A program made the translations under genes and the position numbers. The notes below the pieces were generated by a model. The model saw nothing but the letters and a program-made list of their open reading frames with translations, was not told where the DNA came from and did not search any database. From Thiotrichales bacterium (lineage in GTDB: Bacteria > Pseudomonadota > Gammaproteobacteria > Beggiatoales > Beggiatoaceae), in NCBI GenBank assembly GCA_016744475.1, contig JADGEH010000020.1, positions 1 through 58,494 on the forward strand: DNA of 58,494 bases, in the 5' to 3' direction. Shown here piece after piece: positions 17,388-27,534 of this stretch (position 1 is its first letter; every line of letters starts with the position of its first letter).

Positions 17388-17485
17388 TAAAAGACAACGC
17401 AAGCATTTAAGAGCCTATACGAAAATGGGATGTGCTTAGCCAGTATTTTGAATTAAAAGCCTTTTTCCGTTTGCGTTGTCTTTAA
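17388..17485. mobile_element. 98-bp element with GACAACGCAA termini, containing a stray GAGCCTATACG end
   Basis: The termini TAAAAGACAACGCAA (17388-17402) and TTGCGTTGTCTTTA (17472-17485) are inverted repeats related to the outer ends of the 10111-10470 element. Inside, at 17411-17432, is a solitary GAGCCTATACGAAAA end of the 159-bp palindromic family, preceded by TAA. This suggests one element inserted into the other and then lost most of itself. It lies immediately before the CAP-protein stop codon. Confidence 0.6.
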
Positions 17486-17489
17486 AGAA

Positions 17490-19544
17490 CTAATAAATCG
17501 CGTCAACACTCACAACAGCTAATCCAGGCGCATCCTTAGAACCCAGCACCAGGGTATAAACGCCCGCTTCTAAGTCCCGCAATAAGCCTGCATCATTACC
17601 ATTACGATCCTTTAATTGCAATGCGCTGGACAGTTGACTCACTTGAGCGGCTTGACTGTCTTGCTCCCATTCATCATTGCTGGCAATAGTTTCAAACACG
17701 CCGTTATTGAGCTTTAACAAGGTTAATGTGGGGTCAACGCCACTGCCTGCTACAGCCGCCACGCCGCGCAACATGACTTTTAAGCTGCCCGTGCCTTGAA
17801 TGACAAAACCTGCAAAAGCATCATTTTCTCCGCCACTCACATGCGCACGGGTGCTGATATTGATAAGTTGCGGCAAGCTGTCATTCAGCGCGTCCACACT
17901 AATATTGGTCGCACCTCCGGTGCCTTGGCTGCTCAGTTGTGCGGTGTAAACACCTGCGCTTAAATCGCGTAACAAGCCCGCATCATTGCCATTGCGATCA
18001 GGCAGTTGCAGATTAGAAGCTAACTGGCTCAAGGCTGTAGCATTAGTATCTGCTTCCCATTCATCATTTTCTGTCACTGTCTCAAATTGGCTGCCATTGA
18101 ATTTGAGGAGTGAGATTTTAGGATCAACGCCGGCCTTGTCTACGCCTGCAATACCGCGCATCAACACGGATTGCGTGCCTGTGCCATCAATCACAAATCC
18201 TGCAAAAGCATCATTGTCTCCGCCGCTAATATTGGCGCGGGTGCTGATGTTGGTGAGTCGTATGCTGGATGTCGGTGCGGGGGTATCAGGTGTGGATGTA
18301 GGCGTGCCAACAGAACAGGTCTCGGCGGGTAAGCTTGCGGTATCGCTGGTGACCAGTTTGAAAGAATAAAGGCTACTGCCACCCGTTAATTCAATATCAA
18401 TGGTGGCATTTCCTGCAATACTTTCTGTGGTAAAGATCAAGGTATTATCATCTTCCTGTTTAATTTGAATATTGGAGAAAGTAGAGTTAAAAAATCTAAA
18501 TTTTTTTGCGAGTGTTTCAGGGCTATTAAAGAACACGGCAAAGGTTTGATGGCCTGAAGGAATATTCAGTGTTTCGCCTGTGCTATTTGAATAAAGAATG
18601 GGAATGCCTAAGCATTGAGTGGTGAATTGCCAATCCAGAGTGCCGCTGTCTTTATTGGTGATGTAATCGGCTTGCACGCGATAAGTAGTACCCCATTCCA
18701 AATGTTCTAAAGGAAATAAAGCATATTGCAAGGCTGAGAGTTTATTGTTGGGATCATTGGCTTGGGTTAATAAATGGGTATTGCTAATGGCTTGGTTATC
18801 CGCCGCACGAAACAATTGAAAACGGGTCATTTCGCTGGATGTATATTGCATGTCGTTAAACTGAATGGAAATGGGGTATCCACTGACTGCCCCATCTACA
18901 TACCCTATAGCAGATAAAGGATAAGGGTTTTCAGTATAAAATGCGGGCGGTATATTTTGACCATCTGCCGCAGGCCATTGGATGATGGCGGGATTGGTGT
19001 TTTGTATCAGAGAGGCTTGATTGACACTTTGAGAACCCATGTCATAGACCAGTGCGCTATGGGTCGATGTGCTGTTGTTAGCATATGGGCCTTGTGCCAA
19101 ACCCACGCCTACTTCATCAAAATAGAGATGTAAAAAACCAAAGCGGTGATAAATCGCCGCCAGCAAATCATCAATCGAGCTTTGAATGCTCATCACGCCG
19201 CCGCCAGAGCTGATTTGAGTGGAGACATTTTCTCCCACGCTATAGGCGCTGTAGCCAGCAGCAGTGGCGCGGTCAAAAGGAGCTACGCCAGTGAAACCTT
19301 GAGGAGACTGGGTTTGATCTTGATAATGCCCGCCCAAGCCGTGCGTAATCAGATAAACAGCATGATCTGTCGCGGCAGTTTCAAGTGCGGTGTTTTGTTG
19401 TAAGAGACTCATCCCCGCTTGAGTGCGTATTTGATCTAAATAACGATAAGCGGCTTGTAAGTCCTCGTTGCTATAAGCGTACAGCGAGGGCGATAAACAA
19501 AGGCTAAATAGTACGGCAAAGAATGCTTGAAATGGATGTTTCAA
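17490..19544 (-). CDS. Secreted CAP-domain protein with two C-terminal repeat modules
   Basis: A 684-residue exported protein. Residues 1-23 are a signal peptide (FFAVLFSLCLSPSLYAYS). Residues ~25-180 are a CAP/SCP domain with ALETAATDHAVYLITHGLGG, SVGENVST and a HRFGFLHLYFDEVGVGL segment typical of the CAP cavity. The middle (~210-420) is Ig-like strand-rich. The C terminus has two ~120-residue tandem modules, each beginning NISTRAxxSGGxNDAFAGF and ending DRNGNDAGLLRDLxAGVYT, then SVDAxx. The modules are very similar and look duplicated; they may bind the cell surface or calcium (inference). Monocistronic, with AGGAGGAA before the ATG. Confidence 0.85.
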   Translation of the reverse strand: MKHPFQAFFAVLFSLCLSPSLYAYSNEDLQAAYRYLDQIRTQAGMSLLQQNTALETAATDHAVYLITHGLGGHYQDQTQSPQGFTGVAPFDRATAAGYSAYSVGENVSTQISSGGGVMSIQSSIDDLLAAIYHRFGFLHLYFDEVGVGLAQGPYANNSTSTHSALVYDMGSQSVNQASLIQNTNPAIIQWPAADGQNIPPAFYTENPYPLSAIGYVDGAVSGYPISIQFNDMQYTSSEMTRFQLFRAADNQAISNTHLLTQANDPNNKLSALQYALFPLEHLEWGTTYRVQADYITNKDSGTLDWQFTTQCLGIPILYSNSTGETLNIPSGHQTFAVFFNSPETLAKKFRFFNSTFSNIQIKQEDDNTLIFTTESIAGNATIDIELTGGSSLYSFKLVTSDTASLPAETCSVGTPTSTPDTPAPTSSIRLTNISTRANISGGDNDAFAGFVIDGTGTQSVLMRGIAGVDKAGVDPKISLLKFNGSQFETVTENDEWEADTNATALSQLASNLQLPDRNGNDAGLLRDLSAGVYTAQLSSQGTGGATNISVDALNDSLPQLINISTRAHVSGGENDAFAGFVIQGTGSLKVMLRGVAAVAGSGVDPTLTLLKLNNGVFETIASNDEWEQDSQAAQVSQLSSALQLKDRNGNDAGLLRDLEAGVYTLVLGSKDAPGLAVVSVDAIY

Positions 19545-19626
19545 TGAATATTCCTCCTAATGAATCACTCATCTGACACAAACTGCGCGACATGAGTGAA
19601 CGGAACAAAAAAATAGTGGATGATGG

Positions 19627-20226
19627 TTATTTGCCCATTTTTCTTTTGACACTGCGCATAATGAGCTTAAACAACGCAGGTTTGAGTAGATAAAAAAATA
19701 CTACACCCCCTGCCACGCCTAATCCAACACTGACCAGTAAAAACCAGAATACATTCACCAAAAAAGGATGAATGTCAGCCAAAGGCATCCACACGGGAGC
19801 CAATAGCTGCTGAATCTCTTGATTCACCTCCACCAATAAAGCAGATAAAGTGCCGACAAGACTGCCTACCATTTGGGTAATGCGCAGACCTATTTTACGT
19901 ATGCCATCTAATTCTTGATAAAACTGACGCACGGCTAGGAAATGCTGCGCGGCATATTCTTGCAGTTGGGTATCCCATTGAGGATCATCGGCAAATAAAT
20001 CGGGATCAGGAAGAAAGTTAATGACATCGCCATCTAGTTGAATACTGGTGCGGTATAAAATGTCGTGCTGGCTGTGATCGGGGGCTTGGTAGGTATATTG
20101 AGTTTCAATAGACATACCGCCTTGCTCTACAAATTCTCGCGTATAGCGGTGAATACGATCTGGCAAGGTGAGGAAGGCTTTAGCGGCCTTCATCAATTCT
20201 TTGAATTTACGCTGCAATGCGTTCAT
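19627..20226 (-). CDS. Unrecognised 199-aa protein with C-terminal membrane segment (DGDV family, member 3)
   Basis: A 199-residue protein. Residues ~55-68 contain TSIQLDGDV, a motif shared with its two upstream neighbours (VIQADGDVTT at 20239 and NLLDGDITT at 21365). Each is followed 30-50 residues later by a hydrophobic helix ending in a (M/L)xxSL-type segment (here ITQMVGSLVGTL). Only this member has a strong C-terminal membrane helix (VFWFLLVSVGLGVAGGVVFF) and a basic cytoplasmic tail. It starts 12 bp after the preceding gene's stop. No named family recognised. The three genes look like a small operon of paralogues, with this one the membrane anchor (inference). Confidence 0.65.
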   Translation of the reverse strand: MNALQRKFKELMKAAKAFLTLPDRIHRYTREFVEQGGMSIETQYTYQAPDHSQHDILYRTSIQLDGDVINFLPDPDLFADDPQWDTQLQEYAAQHFLAVRQFYQELDGIRKIGLRITQMVGSLVGTLSALLVEVNQEIQQLLAPVWMPLADIHPFLVNVFWFLLVSVGLGVAGGVVFFYLLKPALFKLIMRSVKRKMGK

Positions 20227-20238
20227 GAAGAGGGTTCT

Positions 20239-21099
20239 TTAAGGCTTTAAGGAGCCGTTACCAAACAGACTTTTTGCCATGTTGCCAATGGTATTGACCA
20301 ATTGCCCCCAGAAATTCACCGAATTATCCACCGCTTGATTATGCAGTTTAAATAAAGTTTCATTAGGCGCATAAATCAAACGTTCTGCAATTCGAGTGGT
20401 GACATCGCCATCAGCTTGAATGACGGTTTGTAACATGATGCGTTCAGTACCAATTTCTGAGATTTTACGTAATAAACTAATTTGTGCGGCATTTAATTCA
20501 AGATCAGGAACGCGATGCATTTTGTTACGGGGTAAGTCATTATTCCACGGATAAGACGCTTCATCATAAGCAGAAAATTCTTCAACTTCCGCACTTTCCA
20601 CCCGCTCTGCCATGGTTTCGCGGTATTGTTCCAAATCAAAATACGCATCAGGGATGATATGAGCCGTTGAAGGTTTAGAGGGTTTAGGCGATTTTGCTTT
20701 TTTAGGTGTGAAGTGTTGTTCACCCAATTGAATAAACATCGTCACAATCTGCTCACATTGGCCTTTAATGCGGCGCAACATGACGAGCTTTTCATTTAAG
20801 ATTTGGATGCTGAGGGTATCCAATTCATCACTATTGTGTAATTCATCGTCAATATAGTGGGTGCCTAAACGTGCGCGTTCGCGTAATTCTAAAAAACCCA
20901 TGAGTCCGGCAGAACTCCAGATAATAGGTTCACGGCACTGTAATTCCTCTAATTTGACATGATAGGTTTTATAGATTTTCAACAATGCCTCGCGCCGATT
21001 TGCAGGCATTTTGCTGCCCGTCATATCAGCTTTGACAATGGTGTTGATTTCCAGGGAAAGCAGGTCTTCTGCCAGGGTTTTTATCGAGAAACCAGCCAT
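20239..21099 (-). CDS. Unrecognised 286-aa protein (DGDV family, member 2)
   Basis: A 286-residue soluble protein. The N terminus (TLAEDLLSLEINTIVKADM, ~8-26) matches the N terminus of the 21365 protein (AMSNLVNLDIRTIVGEYDY). Near residues 220-235 is VIQADGDVTTRIAERL, the motif common to all three proteins of this cluster, followed by FWGQLVNTIGNMAKSLFGNG. Between them is a helical core and a Pro/Lys/Ser-rich linker (KAKSPKPSKPS). There is no signal peptide. It is the middle gene of the cluster; a 159-bp palindromic element separates it from 21365. Function unknown. Confidence 0.65.
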   Translation of the reverse strand: MAGFSIKTLAEDLLSLEINTIVKADMTGSKMPANRREALLKIYKTYHVKLEELQCREPIIWSSAGLMGFLELRERARLGTHYIDDELHNSDELDTLSIQILNEKLVMLRRIKGQCEQIVTMFIQLGEQHFTPKKAKSPKPSKPSTAHIIPDAYFDLEQYRETMAERVESAEVEEFSAYDEASYPWNNDLPRNKMHRVPDLELNAAQISLLRKISEIGTERIMLQTVIQADGDVTTRIAERLIYAPNETLFKLHNQAVDNSVNFWGQLVNTIGNMAKSLFGNGSLKP

Positions 21100-21155
21100 A
21101 ATTTGAATGTCTCAAGCAAAGTCAGGAAGCCAAAAAAGAAGCCCTGGGTTCAATA

Positions 21156-21314
21156 GACTGGTCGCAAGGGGTATCCATCGACTGCAAAGGCGTGGATGTT
21201 GGCCTGTTTTTCCGCTTTTTATCAACAAATAGCCCGCTATTCGCCTCAAAAAACCGAAAAAACCGCCTCAAAACCACATCTTTTCGCTACGATGCCTACC
21301 CCTCGCAACAAGTC
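21156..21314. mobile_element. 159-bp palindromic element, GACTGGTCGCAAGGGG type
   Basis: Termini GACTGGTCGCAAGGGG (from 21156) and CCCCTCGCAACAAGTC (to 21314) are imperfect inverted repeats. The interior carries the core shared with the other ~159-bp elements here: CCGCTTTTTATCAACAAATA, then GCCCGCTATTCGCCT and AAAAAACCGAAAAA. It is flanked by TA on both sides and separates two genes of the DGDV cluster. No coding capacity. Confidence 0.75.
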
Positions 21315-21364
21315 TAATACGCTCAGGGCTTTAGGGGCAGTACCCCTAAAAATAATGTCAGGAT

Positions 21365-21745
21365 TTAACCCAGACTGGAGGTGCCGATATTGTCTTCTGT
21401 ATCGGATTTACCCGCCGTCCGTTTTTCTTCCTGTGCCAGCGTGCCGATTAAGCTGACCATTTGTTGTAAGGCACGAATATTACCTTGCACGATTTCCATG
21501 CCTTGACGCTCACGCAGGCCGTGAAATCCCCGCACGCTGTCTAGCGGAGCCTCTAAAAATTCTTCACTAAAAGCGGTCGTAATATCGCCATCGAGTAAAT
21601 TCATTCGCGTCACAATTTGTTTGGCATCCTGATTCGCTTTGATTTTGCCATCATGGGCGTAATCGTACTCACCGACTATTGTGCGAATATCCAGATTCAC
21701 TAAATTTGACATGGCACTTTTAATATCATCCAGTGAAACACTCAT
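21365..21745 (-). CDS. Unrecognised 126-aa protein (DGDV family, member 1)
   Basis: A 126-residue soluble protein with a strong ribosome site (AAAGGAG). It has the two blocks that define this small cluster: LVNLDIRTIVGEYDY (~14-28) and MNLLDGDITTAFSEEFLEAP (~48-67), then a helix ending MVSLIGTLAQE. It looks like the minimal form of the family, since the 20239 protein has the same blocks farther apart. It is flanked on both sides by 159-bp palindromic elements. No known family recognised; it may interact with its two paralogues. Confidence 0.65.
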   Translation of the reverse strand: MSVSLDDIKSAMSNLVNLDIRTIVGEYDYAHDGKIKANQDAKQIVTRMNLLDGDITTAFSEEFLEAPLDSVRGFHGLRERQGMEIVQGNIRALQQMVSLIGTLAQEEKRTAGKSDTEDNIGTSSLG

Positions 21746-21852
21746 GCAGCCAACTCCTTTGTTTTATGGGCTTATGGGAAATCAATAACGCAAACATTTG
21801 CGTCATAACTGCCCCACAGTTTACTGACTCGTTTCCAGCACGACAATGCTTA

Positions 21853-22011
21853 GAGCCTATACGAAAATGGGATCATCGGCTGCAAACCCGCCCTTTTGGT
21901 CAGTTTTTCCGCTTTTTATCAACAAATAGCGCGCTATTCGCCTTAAAAAACCGAAAAAACTGCCTCAAAATGGCGCATTTTCGCTTCGATTCCCCATCTT
22001 CGTATAGGCTC
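21853..22011. mobile_element. 159-bp palindromic element, GAGCCTATACG type, at the metY stop
   Basis: The termini GAGCCTATACGAAAA and TTTTCGCTTCG...CGTATAGGCTC frame the core CCGCTTTTTATCAACAAATA ... CTATTCGCCTTAAAAAACCG. It is flanked by TTA at 21850-21852 and TTA at 22012-22014, a 3-bp target duplication. The right-hand TTA is the metY stop codon (TAA on the minus strand). The GAGCC...GAAAA end and TNA duplication match what IS5-family IS1031/IS427-type transposases produce, so mobilisation by such an enzyme is likely (inference). Confidence 0.85.
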
Positions 22012-23277
22012 TTAAGCTAAAGCCTGCTCAATATCCGCCAGAATATCATCAATATGTTCAATGCCGATGGACAAGCGCACCATCTCTTGAGACACCCCGG
22101 CTTTAGCGGCTTCTTCGACAGACAATTGGCGATGAGTGGTGGTGGCAGGATGGCAAGCCAAGGATTTTGCATCACCAATATTCACCAAGCGCGTGATCAA
22201 ACCTAATGCATCAATGAATTTAGCCCCCGCTTCGAGTCCGCCTTTCACGCCAAAACTCATAATGCTAGAGGCTTTGCCACCCATATATTTATCGATCAAA
22301 GGCTTGCTGATGTTATCTTCTAAACCTGCATATTCGACCCACGACACGTTTTTGTGATTTTTCAAATATTCAGCCACTGCCATCGCATTTTCACAGTGTT
22401 TATCCATGCGTAAAGGCAAAGTTTCTATGCCTTGCATGATTAAAAAGCTATTAAATGGAGAAATCGCCGCGCCCATATTGCGTAAAGGCACTACACGAGA
22501 ACGAGTAATAAAAGCGGCAGCCCCTACATCTTGCGCGTAATTCATCCCGTGGTAAGACACATCGGGCTCATTTAACAAAGGATAACGTTCTGCGTTCTCC
22601 GCCCAAGGAAACTGGCCTGAATCCACGATAATGCCACCAATGCTGGTGCCATGTCCGCCCATGTATTTGGTGAGCGCATGAATCACAATGTCAGCACCAT
22701 ATTCAAACGGGCGACATAAATACGGCGTGGGCACTGTATTGTCCACCATCAATGCCACCCCGTGGCTGTGAGCCAGTTCAGCTAATTTGCCAATGTCCGT
22801 CACATTACCGAGCGGATTGCCGATAGATTCACAAAAGACCGCTTTGGTTTTAGCATCAATTAAACCGTCAAAACTATTCGGATCACGATAATCCGCAAAG
22901 CGGACTTCAATACCAAAACGCGGCAAAGTATGAGCAAACAGATTATAAGTCCCGCCGTATAAGGTGCTAGAGGTGACAATATTATCGCCCGCTTGCGCAA
23001 TGGTCTGAATCGCTGCGGTAATTGCTGCCATACCTGAAGCAAAGGCTAATCCGGCAATGCCGCCTTCAAGCTCTGCCACCCGTTGCTCCATCATGCCTGT
23101 CGTAGGATTCATGATGCGCGTGTAGATATTGCCTGGCACTTTTAGATCAAATAAATCAGCGCCATGCTGGGTGTCGTCAAAGGCATAAGACGTGGTTTGA
23201 TAAATCGGTGTGGCTACGGCTTTAGTGGTGGGTTCTGGGCTATAACCGCCATGAACAGCGATGGTTTCTAATTTCAT
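22012..23277 (-). CDS. metY: O-acetylhomoserine sulfhydrylase (Cys/Met PLP enzyme)
   Basis: A 421-residue PLP-dependent enzyme of the Cys/Met metabolism family. It has ETIAVHGGYSPEPTT at the start, the cofactor-binding MVDNTVPTPYLCRP (Asp179), Schiff-base Lys204 in HALTKYMGGHG, and the CHPATTTHRQLS substrate loop. It makes homocysteine from O-acetylhomoserine and sulfide, so it joins sulfide assimilation to methionine synthesis, apt for a sulfur-oxidising organism. The length and the YSPEPTT start favour MetY over MetB/MetC. The ATG is preceded by TAGGAGGATAAC. No riboswitch was recognised upstream. The stop codon is formed by the target duplication of a palindromic element. Confidence 0.93.
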   Translation of the reverse strand: MKLETIAVHGGYSPEPTTKAVATPIYQTTSYAFDDTQHGADLFDLKVPGNIYTRIMNPTTGMMEQRVAELEGGIAGLAFASGMAAITAAIQTIAQAGDNIVTSSTLYGGTYNLFAHTLPRFGIEVRFADYRDPNSFDGLIDAKTKAVFCESIGNPLGNVTDIGKLAELAHSHGVALMVDNTVPTPYLCRPFEYGADIVIHALTKYMGGHGTSIGGIIVDSGQFPWAENAERYPLLNEPDVSYHGMNYAQDVGAAAFITRSRVVPLRNMGAAISPFNSFLIMQGIETLPLRMDKHCENAMAVAEYLKNHKNVSWVEYAGLEDNISKPLIDKYMGGKASSIMSFGVKGGLEAGAKFIDALGLITRLVNIGDAKSLACHPATTTHRQLSVEEAAKAGVSQEMVRLSIGIEHIDDILADIEQALA

Positions 23278-23464
23278 TGTTATCCTCCTAGGCTGATGGA
23301 AAGCAAAAGTATATAGCAGGTACTAAGAAGCTGTCTGGCAAATATAAATCAAGTGATTTATTCCTCATATCCGGCGAGGACAACATTTCGATGACGCTCT
23401 TGATCAGGGTATGATGTCCGCCCTCTTTTGAACCTAGCCGCCTTTGCACAGATACAGATAAACC

Positions 23465-26400
23465 ATGAACTTCATCCATCTCCTCATCCACACCGAATAC
23501 TCTCTAGTTGACGGCCTAGTACGCATCAAACCCCTGATTAAAACCTTGGGTGAGCAAAACATGCCCGCTTGCGCCATCACTGACCACACCAACTTGTTTT
23601 CCCTTGTGAAATTTTATTCAGGCGCACAAAAAGCGGGCATCAAACCGATTATTGGTGCAGATATGATGGTGCGCGAAAATGATGAATTACACCGCTTAGT
23701 GCTGCTGTGTCAGGACTACGAAGGTTATTTAAACATCTCGCGTTTGATCTCTAAGGCTTACACCCACGGGCAAAAACTTGGCGTGCCGGCGATTTCTCGT
23801 GAATGGCTCAATGATTGGAACGAGGGCTTAATTTGTTTATCCGGCGGTGCGCAAGGCGATCTAGGTAAAAGCTTGTTATCCGGCAAAACCGATCAAGCCG
23901 TGGAGCAATTAAAGTTTTGGCGACAACATTTCCCTGATCGTTTTTATCTGCAATTACAACGCACAGGCCGCGAACAGGAGGAAGATTATTTACACGCGGC
24001 GGTCAATCTCGCGCTCGACACACACACACCTGTGGTCGCGGTGAATGACGTGCGTTTTCTCCAAGCCGATGATTTTGAAGCGCATGAAGTGCGGGTAGGC
24101 ATTCACGACGGCTACACCTTAGACAATAAAAACCGTCCGCGTCGTTACAGCCGTGAGCAATACTTGCGCAGTGCGGCGGAAATGATTGAATTATTTAGCG
24201 ATATTCCTGAAGCCATCGACAATACGGTACTCATCGCACAGCGCTGTAACCTGACCATGACGCTGGGCAAAAATTTCCTACCCAAATTTCCCACTGGCGA
24301 TCTCAGCACTGCCGACTATTTACGCGAAGAATCTAAAAAAGGCTTAGAAAAACGCCTAACATTTTTATTTCCGGGTGAAGAAGACAGCAAACGTGCGCCT
24401 TATGACGAGCGTTTAGACATTGAACTCAACGTCATCAACTCGATGGACTTTCCTGGCTACTTCCTCATCGTCGCGGATTTCATTCAATGGGCCAAAGACA
24501 ACGGCGTGCCTGTCGGGCCCGGTCGTGGTTCTGGAGCGGGTTCTTTGGTGGCTTATGCGCTGAGCATTACCGACCTAGACCCGCTGGCTTATGATCTGTT
24601 GTTTGAGCGCTTTTTGAATCCAGAACGTGTTTCCATGCCTGATTTTGACGTGGATTTCTGCATGGAAGGCCGCGACCGCGTGATTGATTATGTGGCGCAA
24701 CATTATGGACGCGAAAAAGTCTCACAAATCATTACTTACGGCTCAATGGCGGCTAAAGCCGTGGTGCGTGACGTGGGGCGCGTGTTGGGGCATCCCTATG
24801 GTTTTGTTGATCAAATTGCCAAGCTCATCCCATTTGATTTGGGCATGACTTTAGACAAAGCGCTAGAGCAAGAAGAACAACTGCAAGCACGTTATGACCA
24901 TGATGATGAAGTCAAAACCTTGCTAGATATGGCGCGTAAGCTCGAAGGTTTAACCCGCAACGCGGGCAAACATGCGGGCGGTGTGGTGATTTCTCCCACC
25001 GCATTAACCGACTTTTCGCCGCTATATTGTGAAGAAGGCGAAACCAATGTCGTCACGCAGTTTGATAAAAATGATGTTGAAGCTGTGGGCTTGGTGAAAT
25101 TCGACTTTCTCGGCTTGCGGACTTTAACCATTATTGATTGGGCTTTGGATAATGTGCGTTTATTGGATGGAAAAGAAAAACTAGATATTCTCACCATTCC
25201 TTTAAATGATAAACCCTCGTTTGATTTATTAAAAAGAGGCACGACTACCGCTGTGTTCCAATTAGAATCACGCGGAATGCAGGAGATGATTAAACGCCTC
25301 AAGCCCAGTTGTTTTGAAGATATTATCGCACTGGTCGCTCTCTATCGTCCCGGCCCTTTGCAATCGGGCATGGTGGATGATTTCATTAATCGAAAACACG
25401 GGGCTAAAGTAGAATACCCACATCCTGATGTAGAACCCATCTTAAAACCCACTTACGGCGTGATTTTATACCAAGAGCAAGTGATGCAAATTGCACAAGT
25501 CTTGGCAGGTTATTCTTTAGGTGGTGCAGATTTATTACGCCGTGCCATGGGTAAGAAAAAACCAGAAGAAATGGCTAAACAACGCGACATCTTCATGAAA
25601 GGTGCGATTGAGCGTCAAGTGGACGCAGGTCAAGCCACGTATATCTTTGATTTAATGGAAAAATTTGCCGGGTATGGCTTCAACAAATCCCACTCCGCCG
25701 CTTATGCCTTAGTTTCTTACCAAACCGCTTGGTTGAAAGTACATCATCCAGCCGCTTTCATGGCGGCGGTCTTGTCGGCGGATATGGACAATACCGATAA
25801 AGTGGTGATGTTGATTGAAGAATGCCGCAGTATGAAATTAGAGATTCTGCCGCCACATATTAATTCTAGCGATTACAAATTTGCCGTTTCAAGCACTCAA
25901 GATAAAGCTATTCATTATGGTTTGGGGGCCATTAAAGGAGCGGGTGAAGCGGCTTTATTGGTGATTGTTGAAGAACGTAAGAGCAAGGGTACATTCACCG
26001 ATTTATTTGATTTCTGTCAGCGGATTGATTTACGCAAATGTAACCGCCGTGTATTGGACAGTTTGATTCGTGCGGGTGCTTTAGATGATTTAGGGGATGG
26101 CTCATCGCCTAGTCGTGAAGTGCTCACGGCTTCATTAGATACAGCTTTAAAAATGGCTGAACAAGAAGCGCAAGTTCAATCGTCTGGGCAAAACGATTTG
26201 TTTGGAGGACTTTTTTCTGAACCCACCGCTAAAGTACAAAACACCGCATTACCTTATGCTAAGCAAGTGGAAATCTGGACAGAACATCAACGCTTAGCCG
26301 GGGAAAAAGATACTTTAGGTTTGTATTTGACCGGACATCCTATTGATCACTATTTAGAGGAATTAGGACATTTTAGTAAACGTTTGAATACGGTTAAACC

Positions 26401-26923
26401 CACAGGGCGCGGACAAAACATGACAGTGGCGGGTTTGGTGTTGGAAGTGCGGGTTAAAAACACTAACCGTGGCAAAATGGCCTTTTTAACATTGGATGAT
26501 AAAAGCTCACGTTTAGAAGTAAAAATGTATTCGGATACGTATGAAAAATATCGAGAACTATTGCAAAAAGATGAAGTGCTCATCATTGCCGGAGAAGTGG
26601 CAGAAGATCGGTTTAATGGGGGGTTAAATATGAGTGCTGAGACCATTCAATCAATGGGGCAAGCACGAGATAGTCATGCTAAACAATTGCGCCTAAACAT
26701 TAAGCATGATCAAACGCAAAATGATTTAATCTCCCGCTTGGAAACACTATTTAATGCTAATAAAGAAGGTCAATGTCCGGTGGTTATTGAATACCAGTAT
26801 GATGCGCGGCTCACAGCGGAATTAAGCTTAGGCAAAGAATGGTGCGTGAGTCCAGCCGAAGAGTTTTTACAAGATTTACGCAAAGAACTGGGGAAAGATC
26901 GAGTGCGTTTAATCTACAAATGA
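23465..26923 (+). CDS. dnaE: DNA polymerase III subunit alpha
   Basis: An 1152-residue replicative polymerase, close to E. coli DnaE (1160). Order: PHP domain ([20 protein letters not shown], then the ITDHTNLF motif), then the palm with [16 protein letters not shown] and catalytic PDFDVDF (Asp393, Asp395), fingers, tandem HhH ([20 protein letters not shown]), an OB fold (~980-1070, [19 protein letters not shown]) and a C-terminal tau-binding region. It stands alone, divergent from metY, and is followed by a partial palindromic element that may end the transcript. Identity is secure. Confidence 0.98.
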   Translation: MNFIHLLIHTEYSLVDGLVRIKPLIKTLGEQNMPACAITDHTNLFSLVKFYSGAQKAGIKPIIGADMMVRENDELHRLVLLCQDYEGYLNISRLISKAYTHGQKLGVPAISREWLNDWNEGLICLSGGAQGDLGKSLLSGKTDQAVEQLKFWRQHFPDRFYLQLQRTGREQEEDYLHAAVNLALDTHTPVVAVNDVRFLQADDFEAHEVRVGIHDGYTLDNKNRPRRYSREQYLRSAAEMIELFSDIPEAIDNTVLIAQRCNLTMTLGKNFLPKFPTGDLSTADYLREESKKGLEKRLTFLFPGEEDSKRAPYDERLDIELNVINSMDFPGYFLIVADFIQWAKDNGVPVGPGRGSGAGSLVAYALSITDLDPLAYDLLFERFLNPERVSMPDFDVDFCMEGRDRVIDYVAQHYGREKVSQIITYGSMAAKAVVRDVGRVLGHPYGFVDQIAKLIPFDLGMTLDKALEQEEQLQARYDHDDEVKTLLDMARKLEGLTRNAGKHAGGVVISPTALTDFSPLYCEEGETNVVTQFDKNDVEAVGLVKFDFLGLRTLTIIDWALDNVRLLDGKEKLDILTIPLNDKPSFDLLKRGTTTAVFQLESRGMQEMIKRLKPSCFEDIIALVALYRPGPLQSGMVDDFINRKHGAKVEYPHPDVEPILKPTYGVILYQEQVMQIAQVLAGYSLGGADLLRRAMGKKKPEEMAKQRDIFMKGAIERQVDAGQATYIFDLMEKFAGYGFNKSHSAAYALVSYQTAWLKVHHPAAFMAAVLSADMDNTDKVVMLIEECRSMKLEILPPHINSSDYKFAVSSTQDKAIHYGLGAIKGAGEAALLVIVEERKSKGTFTDLFDFCQRIDLRKCNRRVLDSLIRAGALDDLGDGSSPSREVLTASLDTALKMAEQEAQVQSSGQNDLFGGLFSEPTAKVQNTALPYAKQVEIWTEHQRLAGEKDTLGLYLTGHPIDHYLEELGHFSKRLNTVKPTGRGQNMTVAGLVLEVRVKNTNRGKMAFLTLDDKSSRLEVKMYSDTYEKYRELLQKDEVLIIAGEVAEDRFNGGLNMSAETIQSMGQARDSHAKQLRLNIKHDQTQNDLISRLETLFNANKEGQCPVVIEYQYDARLTAELSLGKEWCVSPAEEFLQDLRKELGKDRVRLIYK

Positions 26924-26938
26924 ATATCTATCATCTAC

Positions 26939-27000
26939 GATAGAGTCAAATCCAAGACTGCCAGTCCTTCAAGGACTGGCAGTCTTAACCACTGATGTCA
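26939..27000 (-). mobile_element. Truncated CTATAG-type element downstream of dnaE
   Basis: Retains GATAGAGTCAAATCC and the perfect AAGACTGCCAGTCC (26954-26967) / GGACTGGCAGTCTT (26973-26986) stem with a short loop, but lacks both TAGCTA ends. It begins 16 bp after the dnaE stop. With its 14-bp stem it could serve as the dnaE 3' end, although no long T-run follows (inference). Confidence 0.7.
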
Positions 27001-27026
27001 TCAAAGGTTCGCAGATGATCGAGAAC

Positions 27027-27467
27027 TCAGTCATCCGAACGTTTGTATTCCCCTTCAATGGTAGAATGGGGCGGCGAATGAGGTGAATGTGTATGTGGAT
27101 GCTGCGGTGTTCTCATTTGAATGTAGCGGCTGAAATAAGCAGCCAATCTTTGGCGCGTCCAGGGCAATAAACAAATAAAACCAATCGCATCCGTGAAAAA
27201 ACCGGGAGTCAGTAATAGCAGGCCACCAACAAGAATCATTAAACCTTCTAATAAAGCTTGCTGAGGCATGATGCCTTGTTCAAATTGGGTTTTAAACTTT
27301 TGTAATGTGGCGACGCTTTGACTGCGCAGCATGGTTGTACCGATGACTGCTGTCAGAACAATCAAAGCTAGAGTGGGAAAGATACCGATGTGTCCTCCAA
27401 CTGCAAACAGCAGATAGATTTCAATGATCGGGATGGTAATAAAAATAATCAGTAGACGTGTCAACAT
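27027..27467 (-). CDS. fxsA: FxsA-family membrane protein
   Basis: A 146-residue inner-membrane protein of the FxsA family. Hydrophobic segments lie at ~4-22 (LLIIFITIPIIEIYLLFAVG), ~27-45, and ~75-100 around LEGLMILVGGLLLLTPGFFT, the family's most conserved block (GxLLLxPGFxTDxxG). The C terminus is polar, with a His/Pro/Ser tail. In E. coli FxsA eases F-plasmid exclusion of phage T7; the normal role is unclear. It is read toward dnaE, convergent with it, and separated from the upstream Roadblock gene by a bidirectional terminator. Confidence 0.9.
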   Translation of the reverse strand: MLTRLLIIFITIPIIEIYLLFAVGGHIGIFPTLALIVLTAVIGTTMLRSQSVATLQKFKTQFEQGIMPQQALLEGLMILVGGLLLLTPGFFTDAIGFICLLPWTRQRLAAYFSRYIQMRTPQHPHTHSPHSPPHSTIEGEYKRSDD

Positions 27468-27475
27468 AGGCCATG

Positions 27476-27513
27476 AAAAAGCCGATCTTAAACATTTAAG
27501 ATCGGCTTTTTTT
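27476..27513. terminator. Bidirectional intrinsic terminator
   Basis: AAAAAGCCGATCTTAAA and TTTAAGATCGGCTTTTTTT form a GC-containing stem flanked by an A-run on one side and a T-run on the other, so it should work on both strands. It ends the Roadblock gene transcript (stop at 27535) ahead of fxsA. Confidence 0.85.
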
Positions 27514-27534
27514 ATTTAAGCAGAAAGAAAAAAA

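Noticed and set aside
23278..23464. Possible SAM-type riboswitch upstream of metY
   Set aside because: No recognisable conserved riboswitch core in this 187-bp gap.
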